DNA of 64,000 nucleotides, taken from NCBI GenBank assembly GCA_019454045.1, contig SKCR01018432.1, positions 124,001-188,000 on the forward strand, given 5' to 3'. Each line of letters starts with the position of its first letter. The first letter of the stretch is position 1. Below the pieces are notes generated by a model. That model had not been told where the DNA came from. It was given only the letters and a program-made list of their open reading frames with translations, and searched no databases. Below, piece after piece: positions 36,069 to 46,275 of the stretch. The DNA comes from Zanthoxylum bungeanum. Lineage: Eukaryota > Streptophyta > Magnoliopsida > Sapindales > Rutaceae. Made by a program: the position numbers and the translations under genes.

Positions 36069-37310
36069 ATGAGACGAACCAGAAGCTTTGAACTCCGACC
36101 GCTTGACCCAGAAATTGAAAGAACCATCAGACAGTTGAGAAGGGAAATGCGAGAAGGCCAAGAAGCAATTGTTAACATGGAACCTGAACCTTTGAACGTT
36201 GCACCACCAATTCTCATTCGAGACAGAACCATTCCGGTGGTTGACAGACTTATTTCATGTATTGTACTTCCTCCATTACCAGCAAATGCGTGTGACATCA
36301 AAACATGCATTCAGATGATTCAGCAATCAGTACAGTTTGGGGGAAATGCAACTGAAGATCCTAATGCCCACATCAGCAACTTCCTGGAAGTTTGCGGCAC
36401 TTTTAACTACAACAGAGCATCAGAAGAAGCAATGAGACTGCGAGTTTTTCCATACTCCTTGAAAGACAGAGCAAAGGCCTGGCTACATTCACTATCAGCA
36501 GGTTCTATCACAACTTGGAACACTTTAGCCACCAAATTTCTTGCAAAGTACTTTCCACCAGCCAGAACCGGAAAATTGAGGAATGACATCACATCCTTTG
36601 TACAACAAGATTCAGAATCCCTCTGCGAAGCTTGGGAAAGGTACAAAGATTTACTTCGGAAATGTCCTCACCATGAAATTCCAAAGTGGCTACAAGTTCA
36701 GACCTTCTATAATGGACTTTCTGGAATAATGAGAACCACAATCGATGCTGCTGCTGGAGGAGCCTTGATGGCAAAAGGAGAAGATCAAGCCTGGGACCTA
36801 ATCGAAGAAATGGCCAACAACAATTCCTTGTGGCCAACAGAAAGGAGCATGATCCAAAGAATTGCAGGAATTTATGAAGTTGGAGCAAACACAGCAGTGA
36901 ATACCAGGCTGGATCAGATATGCAAATGTCTAGAAACACTTAGCACGCAAGTTGTGAACATCGCTGGATCCACAAGTTCACCATATGGAGGAGCACCAGA
37001 ACCAAACCAACATGAAGAGACGGTGAATTATGTCAACAATTTCAACAGACAAGGGAACAATCCATATTCCAACACCTACAACCCAGGGTGGAGGAATCAT
37101 CCTAATTTATCATGGAGCAACAATTCAGGCCAACAACAGAACTATCCACCTGAATTCCAGCAACAGAACAAAGGCCAGGAGCAGGCAAATGAATCAGGAA
37201 TAACAGAAAGTGTTGACCTACTTGAAAAAAGATGGAAGCAAAACACGACTCTCAAGCAGCAAGATATGACACTATATTTCAAAGCCATTCAGCCTCTATC
37301 AAAGCACTAG
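36069..37310 (+). CDS. gag: Athila gag (element D)
   Basis: The open frame has 413 codons from ATG 36069, which is the first ATG after a splice-acceptor-like TGTGTTTCAG (AG at 36052-36053). The retrotransposon gag domain spans about residues 85-265, with DPNAHISNFLEVCGTFNYN, the Athila-typical LKDRAKAWLHSL and AWERYKDLLRKCPHH, and later a DLIEEMANNNSLWPTERS stretch. It forms the particle shell. The frame ends early: a one-base loss in the A-run near 37224 moves the C-terminal part (EAKHDSQAARYDT, LENQIGQLAN) into the next frame. Apart from that the reading frame is remarkably clean, in keeping with recent mobility. Confidence 0.93.
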   Translation: MRRTRSFELRPLDPEIERTIRQLRREMREGQEAIVNMEPEPLNVAPPILIRDRTIPVVDRLISCIVLPPLPANACDIKTCIQMIQQSVQFGGNATEDPNAHISNFLEVCGTFNYNRASEEAMRLRVFPYSLKDRAKAWLHSLSAGSITTWNTLATKFLAKYFPPARTGKLRNDITSFVQQDSESLCEAWERYKDLLRKCPHHEIPKWLQVQTFYNGLSGIMRTTIDAAAGGALMAKGEDQAWDLIEEMANNNSLWPTERSMIQRIAGIYEVGANTAVNTRLDQICKCLETLSTQVVNIAGSTSSPYGGAPEPNQHEETVNYVNNFNRQGNNPYSNTYNPGWRNHPNLSWSNNSGQQQNYPPEFQQQNKGQEQANESGITESVDLLEKRWKQNTTLKQQDMTLYFKAIQPLSKH

Positions 37311-38376
37311 AGAATCAAATCGGACAACTAGCCAATGCTCAGAGTTACAGACCGCGAGGTACCCTTCCTAGCAACACAGAGCCAAATCCAAGGAACATGG
37401 AGAAGGAGCAATGTCATGCCATCATGTTAAAAAGCGGTACTAAAATTAACAAAGATGTTGGAGTCAAAACAGCTGCTGAGGAAGTTCCAAAAGAAACAAA
37501 GCAACAGATGGAGGAAAAAGAAGCAAAGGAAAAAGAACAGATCACTCCACCTCCACCTTTTCCTCAACGTCTTCAGAAGAACAAATTGGACAAGCAGTTT
37601 TCTCGGTTCCTGGAGATCTTCAAAAAGCTGCATATCAACATTCCATTTGCGAAGAAGCGTTGGAACAAATGCCCACCTATGCAAAATTCATGAAAGATTC
37701 TTTCATGAAAAAGGAGATTGGGAGATTACGAGACAGTAGCATTAACAGAAGAATGCAGTGCCATCATTCAGAGGAAACTTCCCCCGAAGTTGAAAGATCC
37801 TGGCAGTTTCACTGTTTCTTGCGTCATAGGAGAACATAACTTTGGTAAGGCTTTGTGTGATTTAGGTGCGAGTGTTAACTTGATGCCTTTTCTATTTTCA
37901 GGAAATTACAGATTGGAGAGAAAAATGCCAACTTCAGTCTCACTGCAACTTGCTGATAGAACGCTCGTATTTCCGAGAGGCGTAGTTGAGGATGTGCTGG
38001 TCAAGGTTGACAAATTCATTTTCCAGCAGATTTTATTCTCCTTGATATGGAGGAAGACGCAGACGTACCAATCATCCTGGGGAGACCATTCTTGGCTACA
38101 GGTCGAACCATTATTGATGTACAAAAAGGAGAATTAACCATGAGGGTACAGGACCAAGAAGTAACATTCAATGTTTTCAAGGCCATGAATTTCCCAGATG
38201 ATGAAAAGAAGGAGGAATGTTTCAAACTCGATGTGATACACAGTACCATTCAGAACTCTGATGAAAGACAAAGTTCTATGAAAAACTTAAAACATGTCAA
38301 TTGCCTGTGGAGCCTAAAGATAAGCATCTTTTGTACTGAAGAAGGACCAATTCTGCTTCTTGCTCTACAGCAATAG
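37232..38376 (+). pseudogene. Athila gag C-terminus and protease (element D)
   Basis: Frame-shifted continuation of gag: LENQIGQLANAQSYRPRG, a Lys/Glu-rich linker, then PPPFPQRLQKNKLDKQF and FLEIFKKLHINIPF, the usual Athila link to protease. After another shift near 37640 the protease follows: KLPPKLKDPGSFTVSC, active-site ALCDLGASVNLMP (about 37850), VSLQLADRTLVFPRGVVEDV, then in the next frame VPIILGRPFLATGRTIIDV and MRVQDQEVTFNVFKAM. D-L-G-A-S is the normal Athila version of the catalytic triad. At least three frameshifts occur. Similarity ends at about 38330, where reverse transcriptase should start. Confidence 0.88.
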
Positions 38377-38680
38377 AAGAGAAAAAGTTCCACCAGCTCA
38401 ACGAATTGGAGGAATTTCACATCAGCCTTTTGAAGATGCCAAATTGTACAAAGAAAAGGGCAAGAAAAGACATGATGAGAAGTTAGTGCGTATACAACTG
38501 GAACCGGGCAAAGGTACTGTTAAACAAATCAAGGTGAAATTCTTCCCATGGAAGCCAAAATCACGGTGGTCAGATCCATTTGTGATCACCAAAGTTTTAC
38601 AAAATAGAGCCATTGAGATACATGATCCTGACGCTAACAAAACTTTCAAGGTTAAAAACAAGCATGTCAAGCACTACTAG
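38375..38680 (+). pseudogene. Integrase C-terminal remnant (element D)
   Basis: About 100 residues match only the C-terminal end of Athila integrase: FEDAKLYKEKGKKRHDEKL, VKFFPWKPKSRWSDPFVITKV and NKTFKVKNKHVKHY. The zinc finger and the D,D-35-E core are missing, as are reverse transcriptase and RNase H. The junction with the protease end at about 38330-38380 is also found in element E, so the deletion is ancestral to both copies. The fragment has no catalytic ability; its retention may be passive. Confidence 0.88.
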
Positions 38681-38862
38681 GGAGAATCATTTGAGCGACA
38701 AAAAGAAAGTGTTACACTTTCAGATCCAGCTTAACGTTCGAGAAGCCAAGTCTGGCTGACGACTTTAAACTTAGCGCTCGCAGGGAGGCAACCCATGCAA
38801 GTTTGTGTATATATTGTGATTTTGTGTGATTAAATTTTGTGTGTTTAGTTTTGCAGATTAAG

Positions 38863-39410
38863 ATGGAAGAAGCTCTCGTAAATCTTCACAAGCAATTTCC
38901 TTCTCTCCCTCAAAACTCTCTAATGAAAGTTTACAAAGCTCGCTTGGAACGGATGAGGTTATTGAAAATCCATGGTATTCCTAATGATATTCGTTGGGTA
39001 ATTGAAGCACGAGTCCGATTAGCAGGTGAGTCTTCTGACTCTTTTATTTCACATCTGCCTGGTTTCAGAAGAAGCACATATGCAAAGAAACGTAGAGCTA
39101 AGCAAATGGGTGTTTGATTTAAATGTGCACGATTTAATTGCAACACTCGTTGTCGTTCTTTAGGAATGATGTCTGATAATCGCGAAGACAAAATTAAATT
39201 CATTAGGGATGGCTTGAGTAAGGAGTCTTTAGATGATATATCTTTAACTCTTGAGACGCATCCAGTGGATATGTTCATATAGCCATTCGCAAATTACATA
39301 CACAATTTCAAAAAGAAAGACAACAGTTAAGTCTTGGGAATCTGACTCAAAAAGACCCTGTTTGCCAATTTATAAGAAAATTGGATGGGAAGCTTGTCCC
39401 TGACGCATAG
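38863..39410 (+). pseudogene. Extra ORF 1 of element D: basic arm plus Cys cluster
   Basis: ATG 38863 is six bases downstream of an acceptor-like GTTTTGCAG (AG 38855-38856). The frame aligns with element E (47614-48162) over 183 codons with one missing base near 39260. The N-terminal 60 residues are probably helical and rich in Leu, Lys and Arg. A basic arm, STYAKKRRAKQ, precedes a cluster that in E is C-x2-C-x4-C-x3-C; in D the first Cys codon is a stop (39115-39117). The C-terminus reads GLSKESLDDISLTLETHP and continues to GKLVPDA. The basic-arm/Cys-cluster layout recalls the small cysteine-rich nucleic-acid-binding proteins of carlaviruses, but I cannot prove homology. It is not part of standard Athila pol. 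Confidence 0.6.
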
Positions 39411-39673
39411 ACGTCAATCAAGCCGTTACTTTTCTTGTAAATATTATATCTCTTTGTCTTTTCTTAATAATTGTGATTTGTTTTTTGATTTCTTTTATTT
39501 TCTCGACAGGATTCCATCCTTTTTGACAGGATCACCGACTATTATTTCGCTACTAATCGTCCTCTGGAAGATACTTGTGCTATTTTTACTCACCATTTTC
39601 AGGTACTATAAATTCAGCCCGTCATTGCACTTTTGAAGGCATCCAGAGTTGAGAAAGAAACACATAAAAAAAA

Positions 39674-40326
39674 ATGGAAGCTACTTCAAGAAGATGAGTT
39701 GAAAATATCTGTGTGTTTTGTGGTAGTAGTGTTGGTACTAAGCCACAATACATAGAAGCAGCACAGGAATTGGGTCGAGTCTTAGCTGCAAGAAATATGC
39801 ACTTAATATATGGCGGAGGCAATCTCGGACTTATGGGGATCGTTTCAAAGGCCGTTCAGGAAGGAGGCAGTCATGTCTTGGGAATCATCCCAAAACCCTT
39901 GGCAGAGACAAATCTTATTGGATCATCAAACGGAGAGGAACTGATCGTGCAAGGTATGTCTGAACGATTGGTAGAAATGATTAACCGTGCTTATGCTTTT
40001 ATCGCTTTCCCAGGTGGCTTGCGTACATTGGAGGAAATTTTTATAGTTCTATCTTGGGCGAATCTGAACATACACCAGAAACCGCTTGGACTGCTCAACG
40101 TTGATGGATTTTATGATTTTCTTTGTGTGTTTCTTGATGATGCTCGGAGAAATGGGTTAGTGTCAAAACCTTTGAAAGAACTCCTATTCACTGCCAGAAC
40201 TGCTCCGGATCTAATAGACCAACTCATAGCCTATGAACCACAAGTTGACCCTATCCTTTCAAAATAAATTGGTCCGAGGACGATCGTGGTAAGAGGCGTC
40301 GGTTTAATCTGGATCTTAACCTTTAA
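39674..40326 (+). pseudogene. LOG-like: Captured LOG-type cytokinin riboside 5'-monophosphate phosphoribohydrolase (element D)
   Basis: LOG enzymes release active free-base cytokinins from their nucleotides in the cytosol. ATG 39674 is the first ATG after an acceptor-like ATTTTCAG (AG 39601-39602). The protein of about 217 residues shows ICVFCGSSVG (Rossmann start), LIYGGGNLGLMG, VLGIIPKPLAE, AFIAFPGG, then LRTLEEI (the family motif PGGxGTxxE with Gly to Arg) and SWANLNIHQKPLGLLNVDGFY. Length and gapless co-linearity match plant LOG proteins and there are no introns, so it was probably captured through mRNA. Two lesions: codon 8 is TGA (39695) where E has CGA, and one base is missing near 40264, which truncates the tail; the shifted tail would end LDLNL. 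Loss of the motif Gly and a Leu in place of the usual Lys after ER make catalytic activity doubtful. Confidence 0.93.
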
Positions 40327-41638
40327 TTTCCTGTAGATTTCAGCTAACCAGGTACGACCTTCTTAACTCTCCTATTACTGTTTAAGACATTGGGGACAAT
40401 GTCTCATTCAGGTTTGGGGGAGGGAATTAGTTGATCAGTACCTTGTTTTTAGTTTGTGTGTTATTTTTATTTTTAGTCCAAAATTTTTCGAAAAATACAA
40501 AAAAATTGAAAAAATTTCAAAAATTACAAAAAAATTTGTGTTTTTAATTTGACCAAAAAGGTGAAATTGGTAAAAGATAGCTGAGTAAGGAGTTTCCACT
40601 CCTGAGACATATCTCAAACCTAATTCGAAACAAGTTAATTTTTGTTTATTTCATTTTGAATTATTTAATTTTTGAATTCTCCATAAAACGGACTAAAAGG
40701 AATCTTCATATGCTCAATTGATAGATATTATCAACATATATAGTAACATACGGACATGAGCTAAATTGAAAAGTTTGGAATATTCAGTGCTCTAGTTTAA
40801 TTGGAGGAAACATCTCAAAAAGCAGTGGAGTAAAAAAAAAAAAAAAAAAACGTCTGAGATCCGAGTTATTAAGTCTGTAAGGGTGTTTTAACATCTAGTG
40901 CCCTAAAACCAACTGGTTTGGGAGTCACTGGCCCAAAGCTCGTTACATGGATCAAAGATGCTGGAAAAATATATATATCTGAAGTCTGAGTAATTAAGTC
41001 CGTAGGGGTGTCTTAACACCTGGTGCCCTAAAGCCAACTGGTTTGGGAGTCACCGACCCAACACTCGTTACATAGATGGAAGATATTGTATATAAATAAA
41101 AATAGAGAAAAATCAAAGAAAAAATCAGAAAAATCAGAAAAATTATTCCATTGCTGCAAAAAGATGTGAATTCTGATAGAACTTTAGGACAAAAATATTA
41201 CTCTCTTATCAACTGTACTTATGACTGTTGTGGGCAAAAATGAGTTGATTAATATTTTGTTGGCTGTGTATATAAAGAATGGTAAAAATAATCGGAGAAT
41301 TTACTTATTCAGTAATTTAAAATAAAACAAAACAACTAGTAACTTGGAGTAGAAGTTTCACCTGATTAGTCACTAACATCTTTATTCTCTTTTCGCTTGT
41401 CTTTTTGCTTTTGTGTGCATTAGTTTTAACTAACTTTTTACTTTTGTAAAATGTTTGTGGGTATCATTGCTGTAAACCCTCACGAGACTACAACTCGTCC
41501 ACTAGGGACACCTAGGGGCTTAAAGGCTTTTTGCATACGCTAAATGCAACCGTGATCCCTACGAAAGTGGCTTAGTTTAATTTTAATTTTATTTTGTTGT
41601 TTTGTTCGAGGACTAGCAAAATGTTAGGTTTGGGGGTG
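40327..41638 (+). other. Element D 3' untranslated region and polypurine tract
   Basis: This stretch is non-coding. It holds the Athila-typical ACATTGGGGACAATGTCTC and GGTTTGGGGGAGGG (40388-40430), an A-run at 40831-40850, two direct repeats and the conserved CACGAGACTACAACTCGTCC block. It ends in the polypurine tract TTTGGGGGTG (41629-41638). Confidence 0.8.
40856..41090 (+). repeat. Two direct repeats of about 120 bp in element D 3' UTR
   Basis: CCGAGTTATTAAGTCTGTAA...CCAACTGGTTTGGGAGTCAC recurs about 121 bases later as TGAGTAATTAAGTCCGTAG... with the same ending. Degraded equivalents are in element E at about 49626-49735 and 49755-49830. Confidence 0.8.
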
Positions 41639-43727
41639 TGATGAGCGGAAAATATATCAATATTTACCGCCCATTTTACTTTACTTTTTTTTTTTTTTCT
41701 TTCTTTTTTTTTTTTGATTTTTTATTTGATTTTTTTTCAGATAAAATAATTTATTGTGACTCATGAAATCATTTAGGACGAAATGTGATCATAGGGCAAT
41801 TATTGAATAATGATAATATTTGATTGAATTTTGAGATTGAAACTTGAAAGGGCGTTTTTGACGAAGTGCAGTTTTGGAAATTTCAGTTTTGTGCATCTGT
41901 CGTATTTTGGGTATAACTGTTTACTCAGATATCGGATTGAGCTGATTCAAGTTCCAGATTAAATAAGACGCAAAGATCTACAACTTTGAAAGAGAACATA
42001 TTTTCAAATTCTGATGATTTCATGACCGAAATTGATGAACCATCCAGAAGTGTGTGGAGTGTAATTATTAAAAGTCATTATCAAAGCAAAATATTAATTA
42101 ATAAATAATTAATAAAAATTATCAAATCACCACCAAACAAGATAAGAAATTAGTGGAGCAATTATGGATTTGGTGGAGTAATTAGTGGAGAAATTAATAA
42201 TGGATTTGGTGGAGAAATTGATTGATGATTTGATGGTGGCAAAATTTTGCCTATAAATACCAAGCCATTTCATTTGTAAAATTCATACTTTCTTCTTTGA
42301 AATTCTTAATGAATAAATAAGAAGATTGTATCTAGTTTGTTTATTTTTAGTTTTCAGTAATTAATTTTCAGTTTCGCACTTTCTTTTCGTTACTTTTCAG
42401 TTTTTACTTTCCGCAATTTACTTTTACGCATAACACTTTCCTTTCTTTACTTTTTCAGTTTTTATTTTTCAACCATGAGGAGGTAACTTCCCTCTGCCGA
42501 GGTGAAAGGTAATTCTTTTACTGTTACTATCTTAGATTAATCTCCCTTAGACACAACATATTCACTATTCTAAAATTTGACTTAAAAAAATACCGCTATA
42601 TTGGTCGGTGGGCTATTTAATTTAAACTGTTAAACCTGACTAAGCAAGGATACCGCCAGATTGGTCGGTTGGTAATTTAATTTTGGTTCCGCCTTTATGG
42701 CTGGTTATTTCTTTATCGCCTACATGGCAGGTTCATGGACAAATTTTACCGCCTTTATGGCTGGTCGGACTTAACTTGACTTAATCAGGTACCGCCTATA
42801 TGGTCGGTTGGTTTTAATCTCACAAGTGATTATGTTATACTAAGGGAGATATCTAAGTTAGTAATTAGTAAAAGTAATTCCTTTTATCTTGGCAGTTTAT
42901 TTTCATTTACTTTCCCGCTTTTACTTTCTCGCAGTTACTTTTTAGCATTTTTATTTTATGTCTTTTAAGTTTTCATTAGCCATAGCTATGTATTGTAACT
43001 AAGTTAGTATCTAGGGTTGTGATGAATTTCAATATAACCGGTTTATAAGGGGTTAGATTATAGGTTGGGTAATTTAAAGATTTATTTATTGAGTCTTAAT
43101 CTTAATGCTTTTTATTAACTGGCCATTAATAAAATTGATTAGGTAAACTTAAAATGAACTAGACATAGGGATTTTAAGTTTAAGACCTTAGACTCAATAA
43201 CCCACGATCTTCCTTGAGGATAGATAACCCTTTAATAGATTTCCTTACAGGATAGGAATATACCTGTCGGGCGGGGGTAGCCATAATTGGAACTTAAACT
43301 TAATGAATCCAGATAATTTGGTTGACATAGACATATGATTCAATTGGGTTAAACTGGGTATTTGTGTCTGACCATCGATAGAGGCTTACACATAATTTAG
43401 TGTTCCAGGTTAATAAATCAATATATTACCCAACTTTAAGATAATCACTTCATCTTCTAAAAAATATTGGAATTAATCACAACCCTGGATAGTTTTTATA
43501 AATTTGGATTTTTCTCAACCTACTTTTAAGCAATTTTATTTACTTGTTTTAAATTTAGAATCATCGTCATTTCAAATCAATCAATCAAACAACCTGTTAG
43601 ATACTGGTAATCAGTTGGCCCCATAAATTAATAACAAAAAGGTTTTAAGTCCTCGTGGGATCGATACTTTTTATACTACTTGAACGATACGTGCGCTTGC
43701 GTTATACGTGTGTGATTACGCCGGTCA
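41639..43727 (+). repeat. Element D 3' LTR
   Basis: It starts TGATGAGCGG after the polypurine tract and ends CCGGTCA before GTATG. From about 41820 onward it is nearly identical to the 5' LTR. The first 150-200 bases differ strongly and hold long T-runs (41685-41750). Confidence 0.95.
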
Positions 43728-43732
43728 GTATG
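43728..43732 (+). other. Right target-site duplication of element D
   Basis: GTATG matches 33836-33840. Confidence 0.9.
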
Positions 43733-46275
43733 ATTCAGCGAGTTTATCCGTCGTCGTCATAATTTATGGGTGGGTGAATTATGAACATAAAATTGGATTT
43801 GGTGACAGATATGCTTGAATCTAGATAGTCTCACTAATGAAATATACACGTAGAGCACTATGGCAACTTTTATGAATAATGGAGATTATTTATAAGTAAT
43901 TTAATGGTTAAACAAAAAATACATGCAATCGAGACCTAATCGTCATTTCCGAATTAATGTGTATTTGTATTTAATTCTTGATTTTATTAAATACACATTA
44001 ATTAAATGTCAAATTGTGATATTTAACATATATGATTGATATATGTATTTTGATTATTTAATATAAATATAATACATATATTTAAGATGTTTGTATTTAA
44101 TTATTTAATTATATAAATATTATATGATTAAAATAATTAAAGTAACAAATAACTTAAGTCGTCATTTGCTTTATTAAAGCTTGGAAAAGGCATTACCTTA
44201 TTGGTAACACATGTAAGTTTGCTTTATTTTAGATAAAGGTTATCTTTAATAAATGAAACTTGGACTAATGAAAATAAAACAAGTTAAATAATTTATTATT
44301 TCATTTTGGTGGCTCACGGCAACAAGGAAAAATGAGATATAAATTATTTTGTTTTCATATTCACTAAGGAAAGATTGAGAGAAAAATTGAAGAACCTCAA
44401 GGAAAAGCTTCAAACTTGGAGTTTTAGTAAGTTGTTTCCAATTTTCTTCAATTAAGAATTTATTTCTTCATTTCTATACTTCAACTTGTGTTTTTTAGAT
44501 CTCTGATCTTTAATTATGTGGATTATTGTGATTGGAAACTTGTTGGAGGTGTTTTGCATGTATGTTGAATTAATAAGCTTATTAGGAGTAATTAAGCTTA
44601 TTTGATTAATTAGTAATCAAAGTTGCCATTCGAGAGTTACTTATCCATTCGTAAATAACCTAGAATTGTTCTTAAGTTATTTCAAGTGGTGAGACTTGTT
44701 TGGTGAATTAAAGAATTGGATTAAAGTATTGAATTTGTTTAATTTGGTTTAATTTGTAAATTTGTTGAAATTGTAAAATTAGGGTTCGTAACCCTTTCCA
44801 AATTTGGGGCTTTTCATATATATGATTTAATTTGATGTATATATGATGTATATTAAATTTGGGATTGATTGGATTTGATCTTGACATGTTTTGAACTAAA
44901 AAAGACCAAATTGCAAATCATGGAAATTATTGGGGCTGTTCGGTAATTTCAGAAAAAATTAGAATTTTTATTGAAAATTATATTTTCATGTATTAGACAT
45001 GTATAAATCATTTTGGGATTGATTTTGAATCACTTAAATATGTATTTGACAATTTAAGGACCAAAATGATCAAAATGCAAAGTTTAGGGGTCTCACGGTA
45101 ATTAATGATAAATTTATTTTTCAGATAAAATTTTAGATTTATTTATTGAGTTATTAGAATAAATTGGTTATTTTAATTGCCCAAGAAAAATATTTATCGA
45201 AAATTATTTCGAAGTGAAAATACGCGAAAAGGGTGAAAAACGGCGTTACTGGGTAACCGCTGTCCAAATAGTGAACTGGACACTGTTCGAGTAGCCCACG
45301 AACTGTCCAAATATTTTTGGGGCTGACTTGGGCAATCCCCATGTGTATTGGTCGGTCGGTTCGGCCGGAAACGCGTTTTATGCTATTTTACGGAAAAATA
45401 TTTTCGCAAAAGTGTCGCGATGTTTCTTTATTATTTATGTCGTTATATGATATCGAATAAATATGTTTAATTGAAATATGAATGAATTATCAATATTGGA
45501 TATTGAATAAATTATTCGTAAGTTTAAAAAAATTTTAAACTACGATTTCGCCTGAACCGCGCTCATTCCGCTGCGCCTCCCTGATTTGACCCCAATATAA
45601 AATTCAAACAACAAGAATCACATGGTTGATTACATCCAGTCGAAGGTACATCCCAAAATGTACATCCGGCCAGACATGTCTCGGGCTGTAACTAACCTAG
45701 CAGATTGGCAATCATTGGAGAAGATGAGGAGATTTTGTCCCATCCTTCCATTCTCAGTTCCCATCTTTAGCTATAAAAAAGGGTTCCCCTTCACAAGGGA
45801 GATGATTCAAAGGTTGGTTTTTGGAGGCTGACGAGAGAGATTAGACCTAAAAAACCCTGAACAGTTAAATATCTACTTTCTTTTGGGGTTCCATACTTTC
45901 TGGTGCAAATCCAGTAAAGACCTAACACTAATGAGGATATTTAGATCCAGAAAACATTGAAAAGGGTATGACCAGAGGGCACCCTCTTTAATATTTATAC
46001 CTATTTGAGATAATATTTTGACACAGTATCTCTGACAGAACGTATATCCCATCGGGCCGGGCATGCACACACCTCCGGCCGTCCATGAGCATGTCAAGCC
46101 GTGTTTATTGCTTTCTGTAATGTCTGTTTATGTAATTCAATCTTATAAAACTATGCTATGAATATCTAATTTATTTATCTTATAAACACTAGTATGCATG
46201 TTACTGTCTTCCTTTGTTTAGTATTTTATGCATGATTCCGAATTCCATATGTTCTAATTTGTAAGTCACATCTGG
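43733..46275 (+). other. Non-coding AT-rich sequence between elements D and E
   Basis: The first part probably continues the copia-like LTR broken by D. From about 44880 to 45600 there is retroelement-like text with GGGGCTGTTCGG and TCGGTCGGTTCGGCCGG. 45600-46110 has a TATA-like CTATAAAAAAGG (45772) and may be part of another gypsy LTR. No frame is supported by a recognisable domain. Confidence 0.35.

Larger units (their letters stand above)
33841..43727 (+). mobile_element. Non-autonomous Athila-lineage element D carrying a LOG gene
   Basis: The element is 9,887 bp, with LTRs of 2,096 and 2,089 bp, TSD GTATG, primer site TGGCGCCGTTGCCGGGGA and polypurine tract TTTGGGGGTG. Gag and protease are of the Athila lineage. 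Reverse transcriptase, RNase H and the integrase core are absent: the protease end runs directly into the integrase C-terminus. Downstream are two extra ORFs, one with a cysteine cluster and one LOG homologue, in the position where some Athila elements carry an envelope-like ORF. The LTRs are nearly identical except in the first 150-200 bp, so insertion was fairly recent and must have used enzymes in trans. Confidence 0.95.

Noticed and set aside
39674..40326. LOG frame as a resident host gene near the transposons
   Set aside because: It lies between Athila integrase remnant and Athila polypurine tract in two separate elements with identical order, and has no introns; it is element cargo.
45622..45831. 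69-codon frame between D and E
   Set aside because: No domain; the TATA-like box within it and the lack of a conserved copy suggest LTR text.
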